A stretch of DNA of 64,000 nt, taken from positions 1 to 64,000 of the forward strand of contig JANQMX010000028.1 of assembly GCA_028279885.1 (NCBI GenBank). The letters are read 5' to 3'. The position numbers and the translations under genes are program-made. The notes under the pieces are model-generated. The model ran no database searches, had not been told where the DNA came from, and saw nothing but the letters and a program-made list of their open reading frames with translations. How positions within the stretch are numbered: the first letter of the stretch is position 1; every line of letters begins with the position of its first letter. Positions 25,023-33,760 of this stretch are shown here, piece after piece. Origin of the DNA: Rhodovibrionaceae bacterium. GTDB lineage: Bacteria; Pseudomonadota; Alphaproteobacteria; Kiloniellales; DSM-21159.

Positions 25023-27806
25023 TCACCCGACGCGGCTGGGTGTGAAGAAGAAGTCCTGCCGCTCGGCCTCGCGGGCGCGGCGGGCCAAGCGCTGGCGCAC
25101 GCCGGGCGAGGCGGCCTCCAAGACGTGCTGCAGAAAGAGGTTGTCGAGCCCGAAACGGGCGAAGAAGACAGTTGCGAAGTCCTCGCGCTCCAGCAGCGCG
25201 GCCAGAGCATCCGCCGCCGCCGCCTCGCTGTTGCGCAGCCTGCGCGCAAACTCGGGCAGATCGGCGATGCCGCTGTCCTGCAGCACCGGGCCGGCCAAAG
25301 CCGCAAGCGGACGGCCGTCCAGGCGCCGAGCGATAAGGTCGAGCAGGAAATCGCTATAGAGACCGAGCCCGCCGCCTTGGGTCATGGCGTCCCGCCAGGC
25401 CTGGCGCCAGGCCGCGTCGTCGCGCTGACGCCGCCCGTCTTCGCCGCTCCCGTCACCGATTTCCTCGGCGATCTCTGGCGCGCGCTTGGCGCCGTGGCCA
25501 AAGAGCGCGCTCCACATGAGCAGTTGGGCGAGCCCCAGGATCTCGCCATGGCCGTTGGTCAGCGCTTTGGCCACCTCGTTGTCGCCCTGACGCAGGATGG
25601 CCTGGCCTTCGCGGTTCTGGGAAGCGGCCAGCGGAAAGACCGCGAAACGCTCACTGTAGCGCAGCAGCACCAGCTCCGCTCCACCCAGCAGAGTGCCAAT
25701 GGCGGAGAGCGGCGCCAGCGGCCGCGGTGCCTCGGCGTCCTCGAAGAGCGCCAGGGCTGAGCGCTCGGTGAGATAGTCGGAGAGCTTCCGACCCAGCTCG
25801 CTCTCTGGCCCGTCCGGCACAGCCTCCGGCGTCACGTAGTCGCGGCCGTCGGCCAGACGCCGGGCCGACTTGCGCAGGGTCGGCCAATCTTCGGCGCCGA
25901 TCTCGTGGAAGCCGAGCTCGCTCTGCAAGGCCGGCTCCAGTGCATCGAACTCCAGTGTCTTGTTGCGCGCCAGGCGATGGCTCACGGCCTGAGCCACGGC
26001 CCCGCGCAGGCTTTCGTCCCACCAAGCACCGCCGTCGAGCTTCAGCCGATAGCGCAGCAGTCGCCCGGCGGTGCCGGGGTAGCCGTCGGCGGCCTCGGAC
26101 CGCGCCAGGATGCTGCGGACCATGGCCTCGTGAAAGACGCTCAGCATGGCCGCCAGTTCCTGCCGCGCCTCTCGTGTGCGGCGGCTGGCGATCAATTTGG
26201 TCAGGTCGCGCTCCAGCTCGCTGAGCAAACCGCGGCTCTGTGCGCCCGCCCTGCGCGTTTCCAAGCGAGCAGCTCCATCCGGCGCCTGGGTGATGCGCCC
26301 GGCCATCAGGCTTCCGATGCGGGAGAAGGCGCGTTGGGCTTCGGCCCCGGCGGCGACTCGCGCGGCGATGCCGTCGGCCGGCAGGCTCATGCTGCCGTCG
26401 AGCCTGGCCAAAGCGACTTTCAGACTCAGCCGCGCTTTGCGCCGGCCTTTGGTGTCGGCGGTCAGGTCTTGCAGAGCCTTATCAAGACTCTCCTGAGGAT
26501 TGGGGCCTAGCGCTCGCATCAGGCCAGTGGTGCGGCCCAGACGCTCCAGGCCGAAAAGCAGCGCTTCGTTCAAGGTGCCGGCGCCGAAGCGTTCCAGGTA
26601 GTCGAACCAGGCATCGGCGCTCTTGAAATGCAGCAAGCGGTCGTTGGTCAGTAGGCGGGCGACGGCCTGCATCCAGGCGCGCGCGCGCTCGCCGTCTTCG
26701 TCTCCGCCCATCTCATCCAGCGCGATGGGCCGCAGGGACGCGCCGAGCAGCAGGTGCTGTGCGCCGCGCGACAGGGCGTCATAGACCCGGCGCAGGTAAC
26801 GCTCCCGGTCGCGCACGCCCTCGAAGGTCCGCTCGTCCAGGCGCTCGGCGAGAAAGTCGCGCCAAGCGCGGAAGCCGGCGAAGCGGATGCGGTCGGCATC
26901 GTGGCTCTGGCGCAGGACATAGCCTGGCAAGGGCTTGACCCAGGCGCCGGCGGCCTCCGCCTCAAGGCGCGCGGCACGATCGTACTTGGCGAGGATCTTG
27001 GACAGCGCCGCCACCTCGCCCGGGCCGATCACCGTCGTGCCGCCGTGTGCGGCACTGCTGCCCGTGGCGTTCTCACGTGCGGTGTCGGTGCGCGCTATAT
27101 CGGGGCGTGCGGCGTTATCGCTCGGGCTCGCGCCATTCGCAGCAGGGACTGGCGCTTGCGGGCTAGCCGGCTGTCGTTGGGGCAGCTCCGAATCAGCCGG
27201 CGCAGCGGCTCCCGGTTCGACCGACGATACCTCTCGCGTCTGTCTCGCGCTTCGATCGCGCGCTTTGGCCGCCCCGGTCTTCTTGCCCTCCTCCAAGTCC
27301 CAAAGCGCGCGGACCACGCGGCGCTCCAGGTGGCCGTAGTTCAGCTCGGGGATCAGGTCGGCGCGCTGCAAATCGGCGAGAAGGCCGCCGAGATACTTGG
27401 CGGCGAGGCCCTGAGCCTGCGCCGCGGCTGAAACGGTTGCACCTTCGTCGACAGCGCCGGCATCGAGCAGCCAGGCTTCGAGACCGCGCCGCGGATCGCC
27501 AGCATGATGCGCCTGCAGGAAAGCCGAGAGCGCCTCGCGCCGCTGCCGAGTCAGCGCCGCGTTGCGCCGAGCGACCTTGGCAGCCTCCACCTCTTCCCGC
27601 GCCATCTCCTCCGCCGCCGCAGCGAAACCCGCCTCGCCCAACAGCCCGCGCGCCTGCTTGACGGCGGCGCGGCGTCGCAGCTCGGCCTCGAGCCGCCCCG
27701 GGGTGACGTGCAGCGACTCCGCCTCCGCCTCGCCTGAGCTATCGCCGGAGGTACTGCCCCCGTCAGCGCCCCTACGTATTTGATCGAGAAACCGTTGAAG
27801 GCTCAT
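25023..27806 (-). CDS. large internal virion (ejection) protein, gp16-like
   Basis: The 927-residue, mostly helical protein starts with an Ala/Glu/Arg-rich head (LRRRAAVKQARGLLGEAGFA, AAAEEMAREEVEAAK), then a low-complexity linker (about 180-260). A long helical body ends with GLAQLLMWSALFGHGAKRAP and TQGGGLGLYSDFLLDLIARR, segments familiar from large podovirus internal core proteins. Such proteins are ejected to form a DNA channel across the envelope. I do not see the lytic transglycosylase motif of T7 gp16. A GAGGAA site favours the second ATG (27806) over 27812. Its 5' end has two partial copies elsewhere (28839-28960, 33268-33357). Confidence 0.75.
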   Translation of the reverse strand: MSLQRFLDQIRRGADGGSTSGDSSGEAEAESLHVTPGRLEAELRRRAAVKQARGLLGEAGFAAAAEEMAREEVEAAKVARRNAALTRQRREALSAFLQAHHAGDPRRGLEAWLLDAGAVDEGATVSAAAQAQGLAAKYLGGLLADLQRADLIPELNYGHLERRVVRALWDLEEGKKTGAAKARDRSARQTREVSSVEPGAAAPADSELPQRQPASPQAPVPAANGASPSDNAARPDIARTDTARENATGSSAAHGGTTVIGPGEVAALSKILAKYDRAARLEAEAAGAWVKPLPGYVLRQSHDADRIRFAGFRAWRDFLAERLDERTFEGVRDRERYLRRVYDALSRGAQHLLLGASLRPIALDEMGGDEDGERARAWMQAVARLLTNDRLLHFKSADAWFDYLERFGAGTLNEALLFGLERLGRTTGLMRALGPNPQESLDKALQDLTADTKGRRKARLSLKVALARLDGSMSLPADGIAARVAAGAEAQRAFSRIGSLMAGRITQAPDGAARLETRRAGAQSRGLLSELERDLTKLIASRRTREARQELAAMLSVFHEAMVRSILARSEAADGYPGTAGRLLRYRLKLDGGAWWDESLRGAVAQAVSHRLARNKTLEFDALEPALQSELGFHEIGAEDWPTLRKSARRLADGRDYVTPEAVPDGPESELGRKLSDYLTERSALALFEDAEAPRPLAPLSAIGTLLGGAELVLLRYSERFAVFPLAASQNREGQAILRQGDNEVAKALTNGHGEILGLAQLLMWSALFGHGAKRAPEIAEEIGDGSGEDGRRQRDDAAWRQAWRDAMTQGGGLGLYSDFLLDLIARRLDGRPLAALAGPVLQDSGIADLPEFARRLRNSEAAAADALAALLEREDFATVFFARFGLDNLFLQHVLEAASPGVRQRLARRAREAERQDFFFTPSRVG

Positions 27807-27820
27807 GCGCATGCTTCCTC

Positions 27821-27849
27821 AAAATAAAAAAAACCCGCTCGCGGGCGGG
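27821..27849 (-). terminator. intrinsic terminator ending cassette unit 2
   Basis: Stem 27834-27838 with 27845-27849, loop of six, followed on the minus strand by a long T tract (complement of 27821-27833). It lies 15 bp before the gp16-like start and matches the unit 1 terminator at 33371-33398 in place and sequence. Confidence 0.8.
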
Positions 27850-28034
27850 GACGACAACCTAGGAAAAACTATCAAAGCCACGGCGAGGCTAAATCGAGTG
27901 AAAGGCCGTGATTGCGTCTGAGACTAGAGTGCGGGACGGCAGCGAACGTAAAGCCAACCGAGCGAAATCACACCGAGTAGCTAGTCAATATGCTGGAACA
28001 GAGGGATACGAACGGAAACCACCCAAGACTGCAG

Positions 28035-28286
28035 TCATTGACAGGCAACATTAGTCTTCACACGAACACGCTCGGAAAATGGAGGAGCTTCATCCACCAA
28101 GACAGAGCTTCTGAGAGCTCGAACCATGAATGCGGCGATCTCGTCACCGATCTCTTCCTTCGCTCTTTCACAGGCTTGCAGGCTTTCAAAGTTCATCTGA
28201 TGACGTAAAGTGTCGTAGGGCTCCCATTCGTCGTTACCGAAGTAATTCATCAACAACACCGCAGTGACGATCAGTTCAGCCCCCAT
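28035..28286 (-). CDS. small two-cysteine protein (copy D2)
   Basis: This 83-residue protein has a hydrophobic first strand or helix (ELIVTAVLLMNYF), the shared motif LRHQMNFESLQACERA, an amphipathic helix and a C-terminal Cys (NVACQ). It is homologous to the 90-residue protein at 33483-33755 (TLYHQRFFESMEACDK), in the same position of the duplicated cassette. A good AGAGAGG site precedes the ATG. The function is unknown; two conserved Cys suggest export and a disulfide. Confidence 0.65.
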   Translation of the reverse strand: MGAELIVTAVLLMNYFGNDEWEPYDTLRHQMNFESLQACERAKEEIGDEIAAFMVRALRSSVLVDEAPPFSERVRVKTNVACQ

Positions 28287-28371
28287 GTCGCCTCTCTACT
28301 TTCCTTGATTCGATACGATGGCACCATTGCCGCCGACCAGCACTGTTATGCCAAACAAGCGCTTCGCTGCC

Positions 28372-28668
28372 CTAGAACTTGAAGGGCTCGGCGGCTGGCA
28401 GGCATAAACGGTCCAGTTGGACCAGCATATCACTGGGTGCCACGTCCAACTTTGCAGCCCAGAAATCTGTCAGCGCCTGAACGTAGAGTTCAAAACTGTC
28501 ACTTATCGTCAGCGCAAGTGATGCTTCGCATGCTTTCATCGTCCAGACAAACGTCGAATGCGTCAGCCGCGCGACCTCTTGCACGGCAGGAGTCCCGTTC
28601 ACTACGCTCTGAATATAGAGCGAAGCCATCGTAATAGACTCAGCCCCTAGAACTACGTCAGCATCCAT
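28372..28668 (-). CDS. small two-cysteine protein (copy C2)
   Basis: This 98-residue protein has ITMASLYIQSVVNG as first strand, STFVWTMKACEAS as the shared Cys motif, and LDVAPSDMLVQLDRLCLP with the second Cys. It aligns with the 104-residue protein of unit 1 (LKICEDA ... LDVERHELRIESTVEC). The start may be the internal ATG 13 codons later, because homology begins there. Base composition is lower in GC than the virion genes. Confidence 0.58.
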   Translation of the reverse strand: MDADVVLGAESITMASLYIQSVVNGTPAVQEVARLTHSTFVWTMKACEASLALTISDSFELYVQALTDFWAAKLDVAPSDMLVQLDRLCLPAAEPFKF

Positions 28669-28838
28669 ACGTCTCGTTGTAATCCGTTCAGTAAAATCTT
28701 GCCAACAACCAAAAGGTGTATTTTTGGGCTAACATGAAGCGCTGGGGGCACAGTCTGGCAGAGGATGACATACACTCAATGGAGGCCCGTGGTGGGCGGA
28801 ACGAGATTCTCCGCTCGTTCGGGCCCCACTTTGGGCTG

Positions 28839-28960
28839 TCAAGCGAACCTCCCCTCACGGGCCATCTCTTCTGCCACTGCGGTGAATTTCGCCGCGCTCA
28901 ACAGCCCACGCACCAGCTCGAAAAGGAGAAACACCGCTCGGAGGCGGATTTCGTTTGAAG
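28839..28960 (-). pseudogene. fragment of a gp16-like gene 5' region
   Basis: Translating leftward from 28960 gives EIRLRAV, then LVRGLLSAAKFT and AVAEEMAREGRFA before a stop at 28839. This parallels the region of the intact gp16-like protein reading AELRRRAAVKQARGLLGEAG and AAAAEEMAREE. There is no start or ribosome site and the similarity is confined to about 35 codons. It lies in the 347-bp gap between gene B2 and the small proteins; nothing else is seen in that gap. Confidence 0.6.
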
Positions 28961-29015
28961 CGGTTCGGGAACGTGTTGCTCAGTAAGCTACCAATAGACC
29001 TCCAAGACGCCCTGC

Positions 29016-30446
29016 TCAGTCGAGGGCTGATGAGGCTCTTGGCTTGTCGACTACCGCATCCAACTCCCTAGCTGCGTTTTCATCAACGGAGATTGAATCG
29101 ACCGATTCAAACTCACGTAGCAGCGTATTGCGTGTCTCGTCGGCAAACTCAGCCGTCGGACTACTGGCTACGCCTATAGCTGCGTTCTTGACTGCTCCTT
29201 CTCCAATCTCCCCCAGCGCATCTTCAATTGTAAACGCTCTGCCCGTAGCGTCCGAAGTTGCTATTGTTTTCCCTCTCGGAGACGATTGCTGGCCGCTGGT
29301 GGCTTCTAGTGCTTCTGAGGTCAACTTCGAACGTGTTGGCGCATCAATCATTGCGTCACTGCTTGTCGACGAGCCAATGGGCGATCCGCTCTCCAACTGC
29401 TGCGTTGGACTCTTTCTCCGATTACCTCGGGGCGCGCCTTCCATGAATTCTGCGATCCACACCAGGGTAGAATTAAGCCGCATCTCACCGTTTATGAGAT
29501 CAAAGGTTGCGGTCTCAATAGCCCAAATCTGGGTTATCGGCGAAAGCTCTCGAACTGAGAACGGAGTCTGATTTGTTCCTCGATTGCTCTTAATGTCTGT
29601 AGCGGTGGACGCTTCATTTCTCCGACTGCTTTGCACAGCTTTGCCGCTGTCGGCTTTAGCGTGGCCTACTTTGACTCGAGAATTGTTGCTGGCGGCTCGT
29701 GGATCGGCAACGCTGACAACCGGTTCCCCGTCTAGAACTTCATCTAGCGCCCCCGCCTTCAGTGCGTCGAAGATATGGTCGAACATCACACCAAGCCCGG
29801 CATCGACAAGAATATCGCGCCAAAACTCATAGTCGCTGCGGCCTTGGCCTTCCGACTCCAATTGGAGTTCGACGATACCCTCCGTCGCCAACGTCTCGGC
29901 GGCATTTCGGAAAACGATGTTCTGAACTACGCGCGAAAAGACTTCAGCAGACCTTTCGCCAATTTCAGATCCAAATGCCTTTCTAAAAACCGGACTGGCA
30001 AACTTGGCAACCCGCGCCGGCCACCCGAAGAAAGTAAGGAAGAGATTGACGGGCTCGACGGTTGTTGAGGCGGCCCCTAGACCAGCTCCCAGATTCTCTA
30101 CGAAAACGTTCGCTGGCCTTAGTAACATTGCCTGCCTAAAGCGGCGTCTTTGTTCCCGCTCAATTCGAGTGTTGAGATATGCCTCAGATACGGGCCCGTC
30201 GACCGTCACGCCCCAAGGTTCACCGCGAGCATTGGCTGTATCTGCAGTTAGAAAGTCTCTCCCAAAAACGTTGGCTCGTTTGTCGATAAACGCCCGTAAA
30301 ACACTGCCGCTTACGGTGTGATACCAACTCTCGATGATGCTGTTACCAATGAAGGCCCTCAGTGAAGCAGGAAGCTGGGAAATGCCTCGATTGCCGGCAA
30401 TTCCGAACTCAAGGTCCTTCTCTGAGCAGGATAGCAAGCCAGTCAT
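29016..30446 (-). CDS. ejection-protein partner B2 (phage core protein)
   Basis: This 476-residue protein is coupled to gene A2 by an ATGA overlap. The N-terminal half has DFLTADTANARGEPWGVTVD and GPVSEAYLNTRIEREQRRRF. A hydrophobic VENLGAGLGAASTTVEPVNL and a segment ATEGIVELQLESEGQGRSDY followed by FWRDILVDAGLGVMF come next. These patterns recur in large phage internal-virion proteins. The C-terminal 200 residues are Ser/Thr/Arg-rich and probably disordered. It corresponds to the shorter B1 at 34968-35708. A role in the ejection complex is inference. Confidence 0.62.
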   Translation of the reverse strand: MTGLLSCSEKDLEFGIAGNRGISQLPASLRAFIGNSIIESWYHTVSGSVLRAFIDKRANVFGRDFLTADTANARGEPWGVTVDGPVSEAYLNTRIEREQRRRFRQAMLLRPANVFVENLGAGLGAASTTVEPVNLFLTFFGWPARVAKFASPVFRKAFGSEIGERSAEVFSRVVQNIVFRNAAETLATEGIVELQLESEGQGRSDYEFWRDILVDAGLGVMFDHIFDALKAGALDEVLDGEPVVSVADPRAASNNSRVKVGHAKADSGKAVQSSRRNEASTATDIKSNRGTNQTPFSVRELSPITQIWAIETATFDLINGEMRLNSTLVWIAEFMEGAPRGNRRKSPTQQLESGSPIGSSTSSDAMIDAPTRSKLTSEALEATSGQQSSPRGKTIATSDATGRAFTIEDALGEIGEGAVKNAAIGVASSPTAEFADETRNTLLREFESVDSISVDENAARELDAVVDKPRASSALD

Positions 30447-33202
30447 TGTTGGGGAGCCCGCCCGGCTGACGACTGCGCTTGCAGCCCCTCAACTTCCAGA
30501 GTCTGGAAGTTGCCGGCTACCGCCTCAGCATCAGCCGCTTCAACTATCGACGTGTTTGACACACCCCGTCCCGCGGTCCGCCGAAAACGGTAACGGCGCC
30601 GCTCTTCGGCCCGCGTTCGAATCTCATCCCAGGTGAAGGTAACGAAGCGGCCATCTTTGTATCTGACCGGCCGCCCACCACCGTCAACCAGTTGGACGCC
30701 GTTACAGGTGGTGCGCCAGCGGCCATGCCCCCGCACATGGTCGGCGTAGAGCATCTCCATTTGAGGGTCTGTCAAATCGAAATTAAAATCGTTGACCACT
30801 CCGGCATAAGAAAATCCGATTACATCCTCGTCCACTGCCGCAATCTCAAACTCCAGCGCGCGATTGATTCCGCCTATTCCTCCCAATCCTTTAAAATCCT
30901 CGACCACATCCTTCGGGGCCAACGCGCCATTATTCGTAACATCAAAAGGAAACACTGCTTGAAGGGCATCAGCGGTTGGACTGTCGTCAAAGCTCCAGTC
31001 AAGCGCAAATTGCCAACCCAACAGTAACGCAATTTTCAAACGCAGCGCCCCTTCATCGCCACGCCCCATCGCCTCAAACGCATCAATGAACCGTTGGGCT
31101 CCAGCGCGAATAGTCTCATCTAGACTAGAGAAAGTGTGTAAGTCACCTGGGAGCCCTTGGTGAACTGGCCCATCGTACCAGGGAAGCCCCCTGTAAGTAG
31201 ACTCAACTTCTCGCTGTAGGTCGTCGAGACGCTTTCCCTTAGCCTTCTGCCATACTTCTAGTGCTGCTTCACTGGCACCGTTGAGGGCCAGTAGCGCTGT
31301 ACCCTTTTGGTCCAAGGTCAAACCGCTCGCGACAATCTCGTTGAGCACACGGTCGGCAAATGGACCGTAAAACTCGTCGATGTGCCGCCACCAGGCGACC
31401 TGCCCCTCGAAATCCAGGGAAGCGAGTTCCCTTGCCTTCTTGGCGGCATCCGGCTTGGTCAAAACCCGATTGCCAATATCGGTGCCCTTGATCTCCGTCT
31501 GCCGCGCGTCGGATACCCCAACTGCATACAGCGTTGCTCGCGCAGCCTCCTGCCGCGCCTGCTTTCGCTCCTCGGGCGAAAGGTCCGGTCTGTTCGCATA
31601 GGCGCGTGCCGCCTCCGCTTTCGCATCGATTTCCCGGATATCCTTGTCGTGAGCCCGCAGGTGCTGCTTCGAGTCGTTCTCCAAACTGCGCTCGATCTCG
31701 GCGACGGCGCGGCGGACGGCGTTGGCCGCTTCGCTGTCCGGCGGAGCGGCAACACCGCGCACCGGGTCCTGCGGCCGTTCGCCTTGAAAGTCAGGGCCTC
31801 GCTCGCGCCCGATGACTTGGTCGCGTTCTTCCTGCGTGAGCTGCGCAAGTGTATCCGGATCCACACCGCTGTCGGATTCGAGACCGGGCGCGCGCGTGAG
31901 TTCGCCCTCAGACGGGGCTTCGTCTCGCTCACTCCGAGGGCCCGTCGATGCCGCTTCACGGTTTACCGTGCGCTCGGCTGAGTCTTCGGCGGCGGGAACA
32001 TCGTCGGCGACCACCTCGGCCACGCCATTTCGCCCACCGGCCGCTTCGGCTGCTTCTCTGCGTGTCTCGGCAGGTGCGTTCGCTAGCTCATTGAATTTCT
32101 CAGCAACGGCCAATTCCTCTTCCAACAGCCGCGCTTTCCGTTCGCCGACCTCGCCGGGGAAGATCTCGCGCAGGGCGTCCGGCGTGATGCGCGGGTCGCC
32201 ACCTTCGCCGGCTCGCAGGCGTTGCAGTTCCAGCCGCTGGCGGGTGTCGGCATGGGCCTGCCGCTCCATCAGGGCGGCGCGCTGGCGCTGCCCGACCTCG
32301 GCGGCGGTCTGCACGGCCAGCGTCTCCATCTCCTCCGGCGGAACGATGCCTTCGAAGCGCCCAGCCTGCATCTCGTGCAGCAGGGCCTCGGGGTTCGGGC
32401 CGGCCAGCCGTGCCTGACGGTAGCTGGTGAAGATGGCACGCCGTGCCGCCAGCACCTCCTCTTCGATCAGATCGGGGCGTAAGCCGCTCGCCCGAATCAT
32501 CTCTTCCATTTTCTGGAAGGCATAATCCAGCCTCGCCGGTTCCTGCCCAACAAGCTTAAGATAATCCTGGCGGGTGTTCGTAATCCCTTGCCGAATGGCA
32601 AGGATGCCGCGGTCGCGCTCAACGGCGTAGGCTTCGTTGTAGGACTCGGCCCGATGCGCTTCCACGTCGGTGCTGAAAAGCGGTCGAAGCTCCGGCGCAA
32701 CACGATCGATGATCTCTTCGGCACGGCGGTCATAGTCTTCCAGCCAAGCCTGGGCGAAGCCGCTGGCGTCGCCATCGCCGAGCGCTTCGACAGCCTGAGC
32801 GAAAGCCTCCGAATTCTGCCGCAGGAAGCGGGCAAACTCTCGGCTCGCCGCCTGAAAGTTCTTTCGCTGCCCGACGCTCTCCGGCCTGGCAGGCTCCAGC
32901 TCCGCCGCAGGCTGCGCGACGGGCCCGAACTGCAGCCGCGTGTCCTCTGCCTCCCGATCCTTGGGCGGACCGGGGCGCAGACGGTTGAAGGTGCGGGGCT
33001 CGGCCACCTCGGCATCGAGATCGCCACGCAGGTCCGGGCCACGCCCGGGCTGAACCCGCGGCTCCCGCAGATCGGGCCCTCGCCCGGGTTGAACGGCCGC
33101 CTTCCGTGATTCGCTTACGATCGGCCCCAGCGCATCGCGCTCCTCAGGAGGGCCTGCGCGCAGGCGGCTGGGCCGCGCGCCGGCGGCAACGACTTTCGGC
33201 AT
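30443..33202 (-). CDS. ejection-type internal virion protein A2
   Basis: The 919-residue protein has a disordered Pro/Arg-rich head with a tandem VQPGRGPDLR repeat (about residues 37-58), then a helical domain (about 110-380) nearly identical to A1 (for example QAWLEDYDRRAEE, DALREIFPGEVGERKARLLE). A different middle follows, and then a C-terminal module shared with A1 (RTTCNGVQLVDGGGRPVRYK, FVTFTWDEI). It starts after an AGGGAGG site identical in place to A1. It occupies the gp15 position of T7. Conserved ends with a swapped middle look like a mosaic or effector-type protein. Confidence 0.7.
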   Translation of the reverse strand: MPKVVAAGARPSRLRAGPPEERDALGPIVSESRKAAVQPGRGPDLREPRVQPGRGPDLRGDLDAEVAEPRTFNRLRPGPPKDREAEDTRLQFGPVAQPAAELEPARPESVGQRKNFQAASREFARFLRQNSEAFAQAVEALGDGDASGFAQAWLEDYDRRAEEIIDRVAPELRPLFSTDVEAHRAESYNEAYAVERDRGILAIRQGITNTRQDYLKLVGQEPARLDYAFQKMEEMIRASGLRPDLIEEEVLAARRAIFTSYRQARLAGPNPEALLHEMQAGRFEGIVPPEEMETLAVQTAAEVGQRQRAALMERQAHADTRQRLELQRLRAGEGGDPRITPDALREIFPGEVGERKARLLEEELAVAEKFNELANAPAETRREAAEAAGGRNGVAEVVADDVPAAEDSAERTVNREAASTGPRSERDEAPSEGELTRAPGLESDSGVDPDTLAQLTQEERDQVIGRERGPDFQGERPQDPVRGVAAPPDSEAANAVRRAVAEIERSLENDSKQHLRAHDKDIREIDAKAEAARAYANRPDLSPEERKQARQEAARATLYAVGVSDARQTEIKGTDIGNRVLTKPDAAKKARELASLDFEGQVAWWRHIDEFYGPFADRVLNEIVASGLTLDQKGTALLALNGASEAALEVWQKAKGKRLDDLQREVESTYRGLPWYDGPVHQGLPGDLHTFSSLDETIRAGAQRFIDAFEAMGRGDEGALRLKIALLLGWQFALDWSFDDSPTADALQAVFPFDVTNNGALAPKDVVEDFKGLGGIGGINRALEFEIAAVDEDVIGFSYAGVVNDFNFDLTDPQMEMLYADHVRGHGRWRTTCNGVQLVDGGGRPVRYKDGRFVTFTWDEIRTRAEERRRYRFRRTAGRGVSNTSIVEAADAEAVAGNFQTLEVEGLQAQSSAGRAPQQ

Positions 33203-33214
33203 GGCTTCGCCTCC

Positions 33215-33357
33215 CTACTCAACCTCGACCTTTGGGACCAGCTGCCCAGCGACTTCGGTGCCGCCGGTCAGGAGCGCGGCACACGCCTTGCAGCGGACGT
33301 ACGGCCCCTCTCTGCGCCGCTCCGTATCCGGTCGGGAAGGCGCCGAAGGCTCATGCG
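33215..33357 (-). pseudogene. chimeric junction: gp16-like 5' end fused to gp14-like 3' end
   Basis: Leftward from 33357 the frame MRMSLRRLPDRIRSGAERG copies the gp16-like start (MRMSLQRFLDQIRRGADGG). Within it another frame becomes KACAALLTGGTEVAGQLVPK and ends at 33215, copying the end of the gp14-like protein (TALLTGGTKIAGQLVPKD). Gene A2 then starts 12 bp later, as A1 does after gp14. This is the joint of the tandem duplication. Confidence 0.78.
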
Positions 33358-33370
33358 CATGCCGCCTTGG

Positions 33371-33398
33371 AAACAAAAAACCCCGCTCGAAGGCGGGG
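33371..33398 (-). terminator. intrinsic terminator ending cassette unit 1
   Basis: Stem 33381-33386 with 33393-33398, loop of six, and a minus-strand T tract (complement of 33371-33380). It is homologous to the terminator at 27821-27849 and likewise sits just before a gp16-like start sequence. Confidence 0.8.
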
Positions 33399-33482
33399 GT
33401 GGTTGGACATTTGAAGCTAAAGCCAGAGTCCGCGACCGTAAAAGACGAGCAAGAGTAGGTTTTGATTTGCAGTGCCAGGCAG

Positions 33483-33755
33483 TTACTCGGTTTCGTCGAA
33501 GCACTCTGCGTCCCATACCAGGCGAATATCGCCGGGACGAAGATGCTCCTTTAAGGCGTTGCTCCAGTAGTCGTTTAGTTCATCCAGGAGGTAATCGGCA
33601 ATGTCGTCGGCGTGCCTGTCCTTGTACTTGTCACAGGCCTCCATGCTCTCAAAGAACCTCTGATGATAGAGAGTGTCTTGATTTGTCCAAACGGGCTGCC
33701 CGTTGGACAGGCCCGGCAAATAAAGCATCGCAAACACAATAAGTGAGTAATCCAC
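33483..33755 (-). CDS. small two-cysteine protein (copy D1)
   Basis: This 90-residue protein begins with a GTG. It has a hydrophobic start (YSLIVFAMLYLPGL), the shared motif LYHQRFFESMEACDKYKD, an acidic helix (DDIADYLLDELNDYW) and IRLVWDAECFDETE with the second Cys. It is the unit 1 counterpart of the protein at 28035-28286 and starts 5 bp after the C1 gene stop. Confidence 0.65.
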   Translation of the reverse strand: MDYSLIVFAMLYLPGLSNGQPVWTNQDTLYHQRFFESMEACDKYKDRHADDIADYLLDELNDYWSNALKEHLRPGDIRLVWDAECFDETE

Positions 33756-33760
33756 GCCGA

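Larger units (their letters stand above)
27806..33300 (-). repeat. ejection-protein cassette, duplicate unit 2
   Basis: The order is A (919 aa), B (476 aa), a gp16-like fragment, two small two-Cys proteins and an intrinsic terminator. It matches unit 1 (about 33357-38290) in order and in the nearly identical 5' half of gene A. The 3' parts have diverged, so this is an old or mosaic tandem duplication. Confidence 0.75.

Noticed and set aside
25023..27806. Possible large terminase in the 927-residue gene
   Set aside because: No Walker A/B or nuclease acidic motifs are visible; segments match internal core proteins instead.
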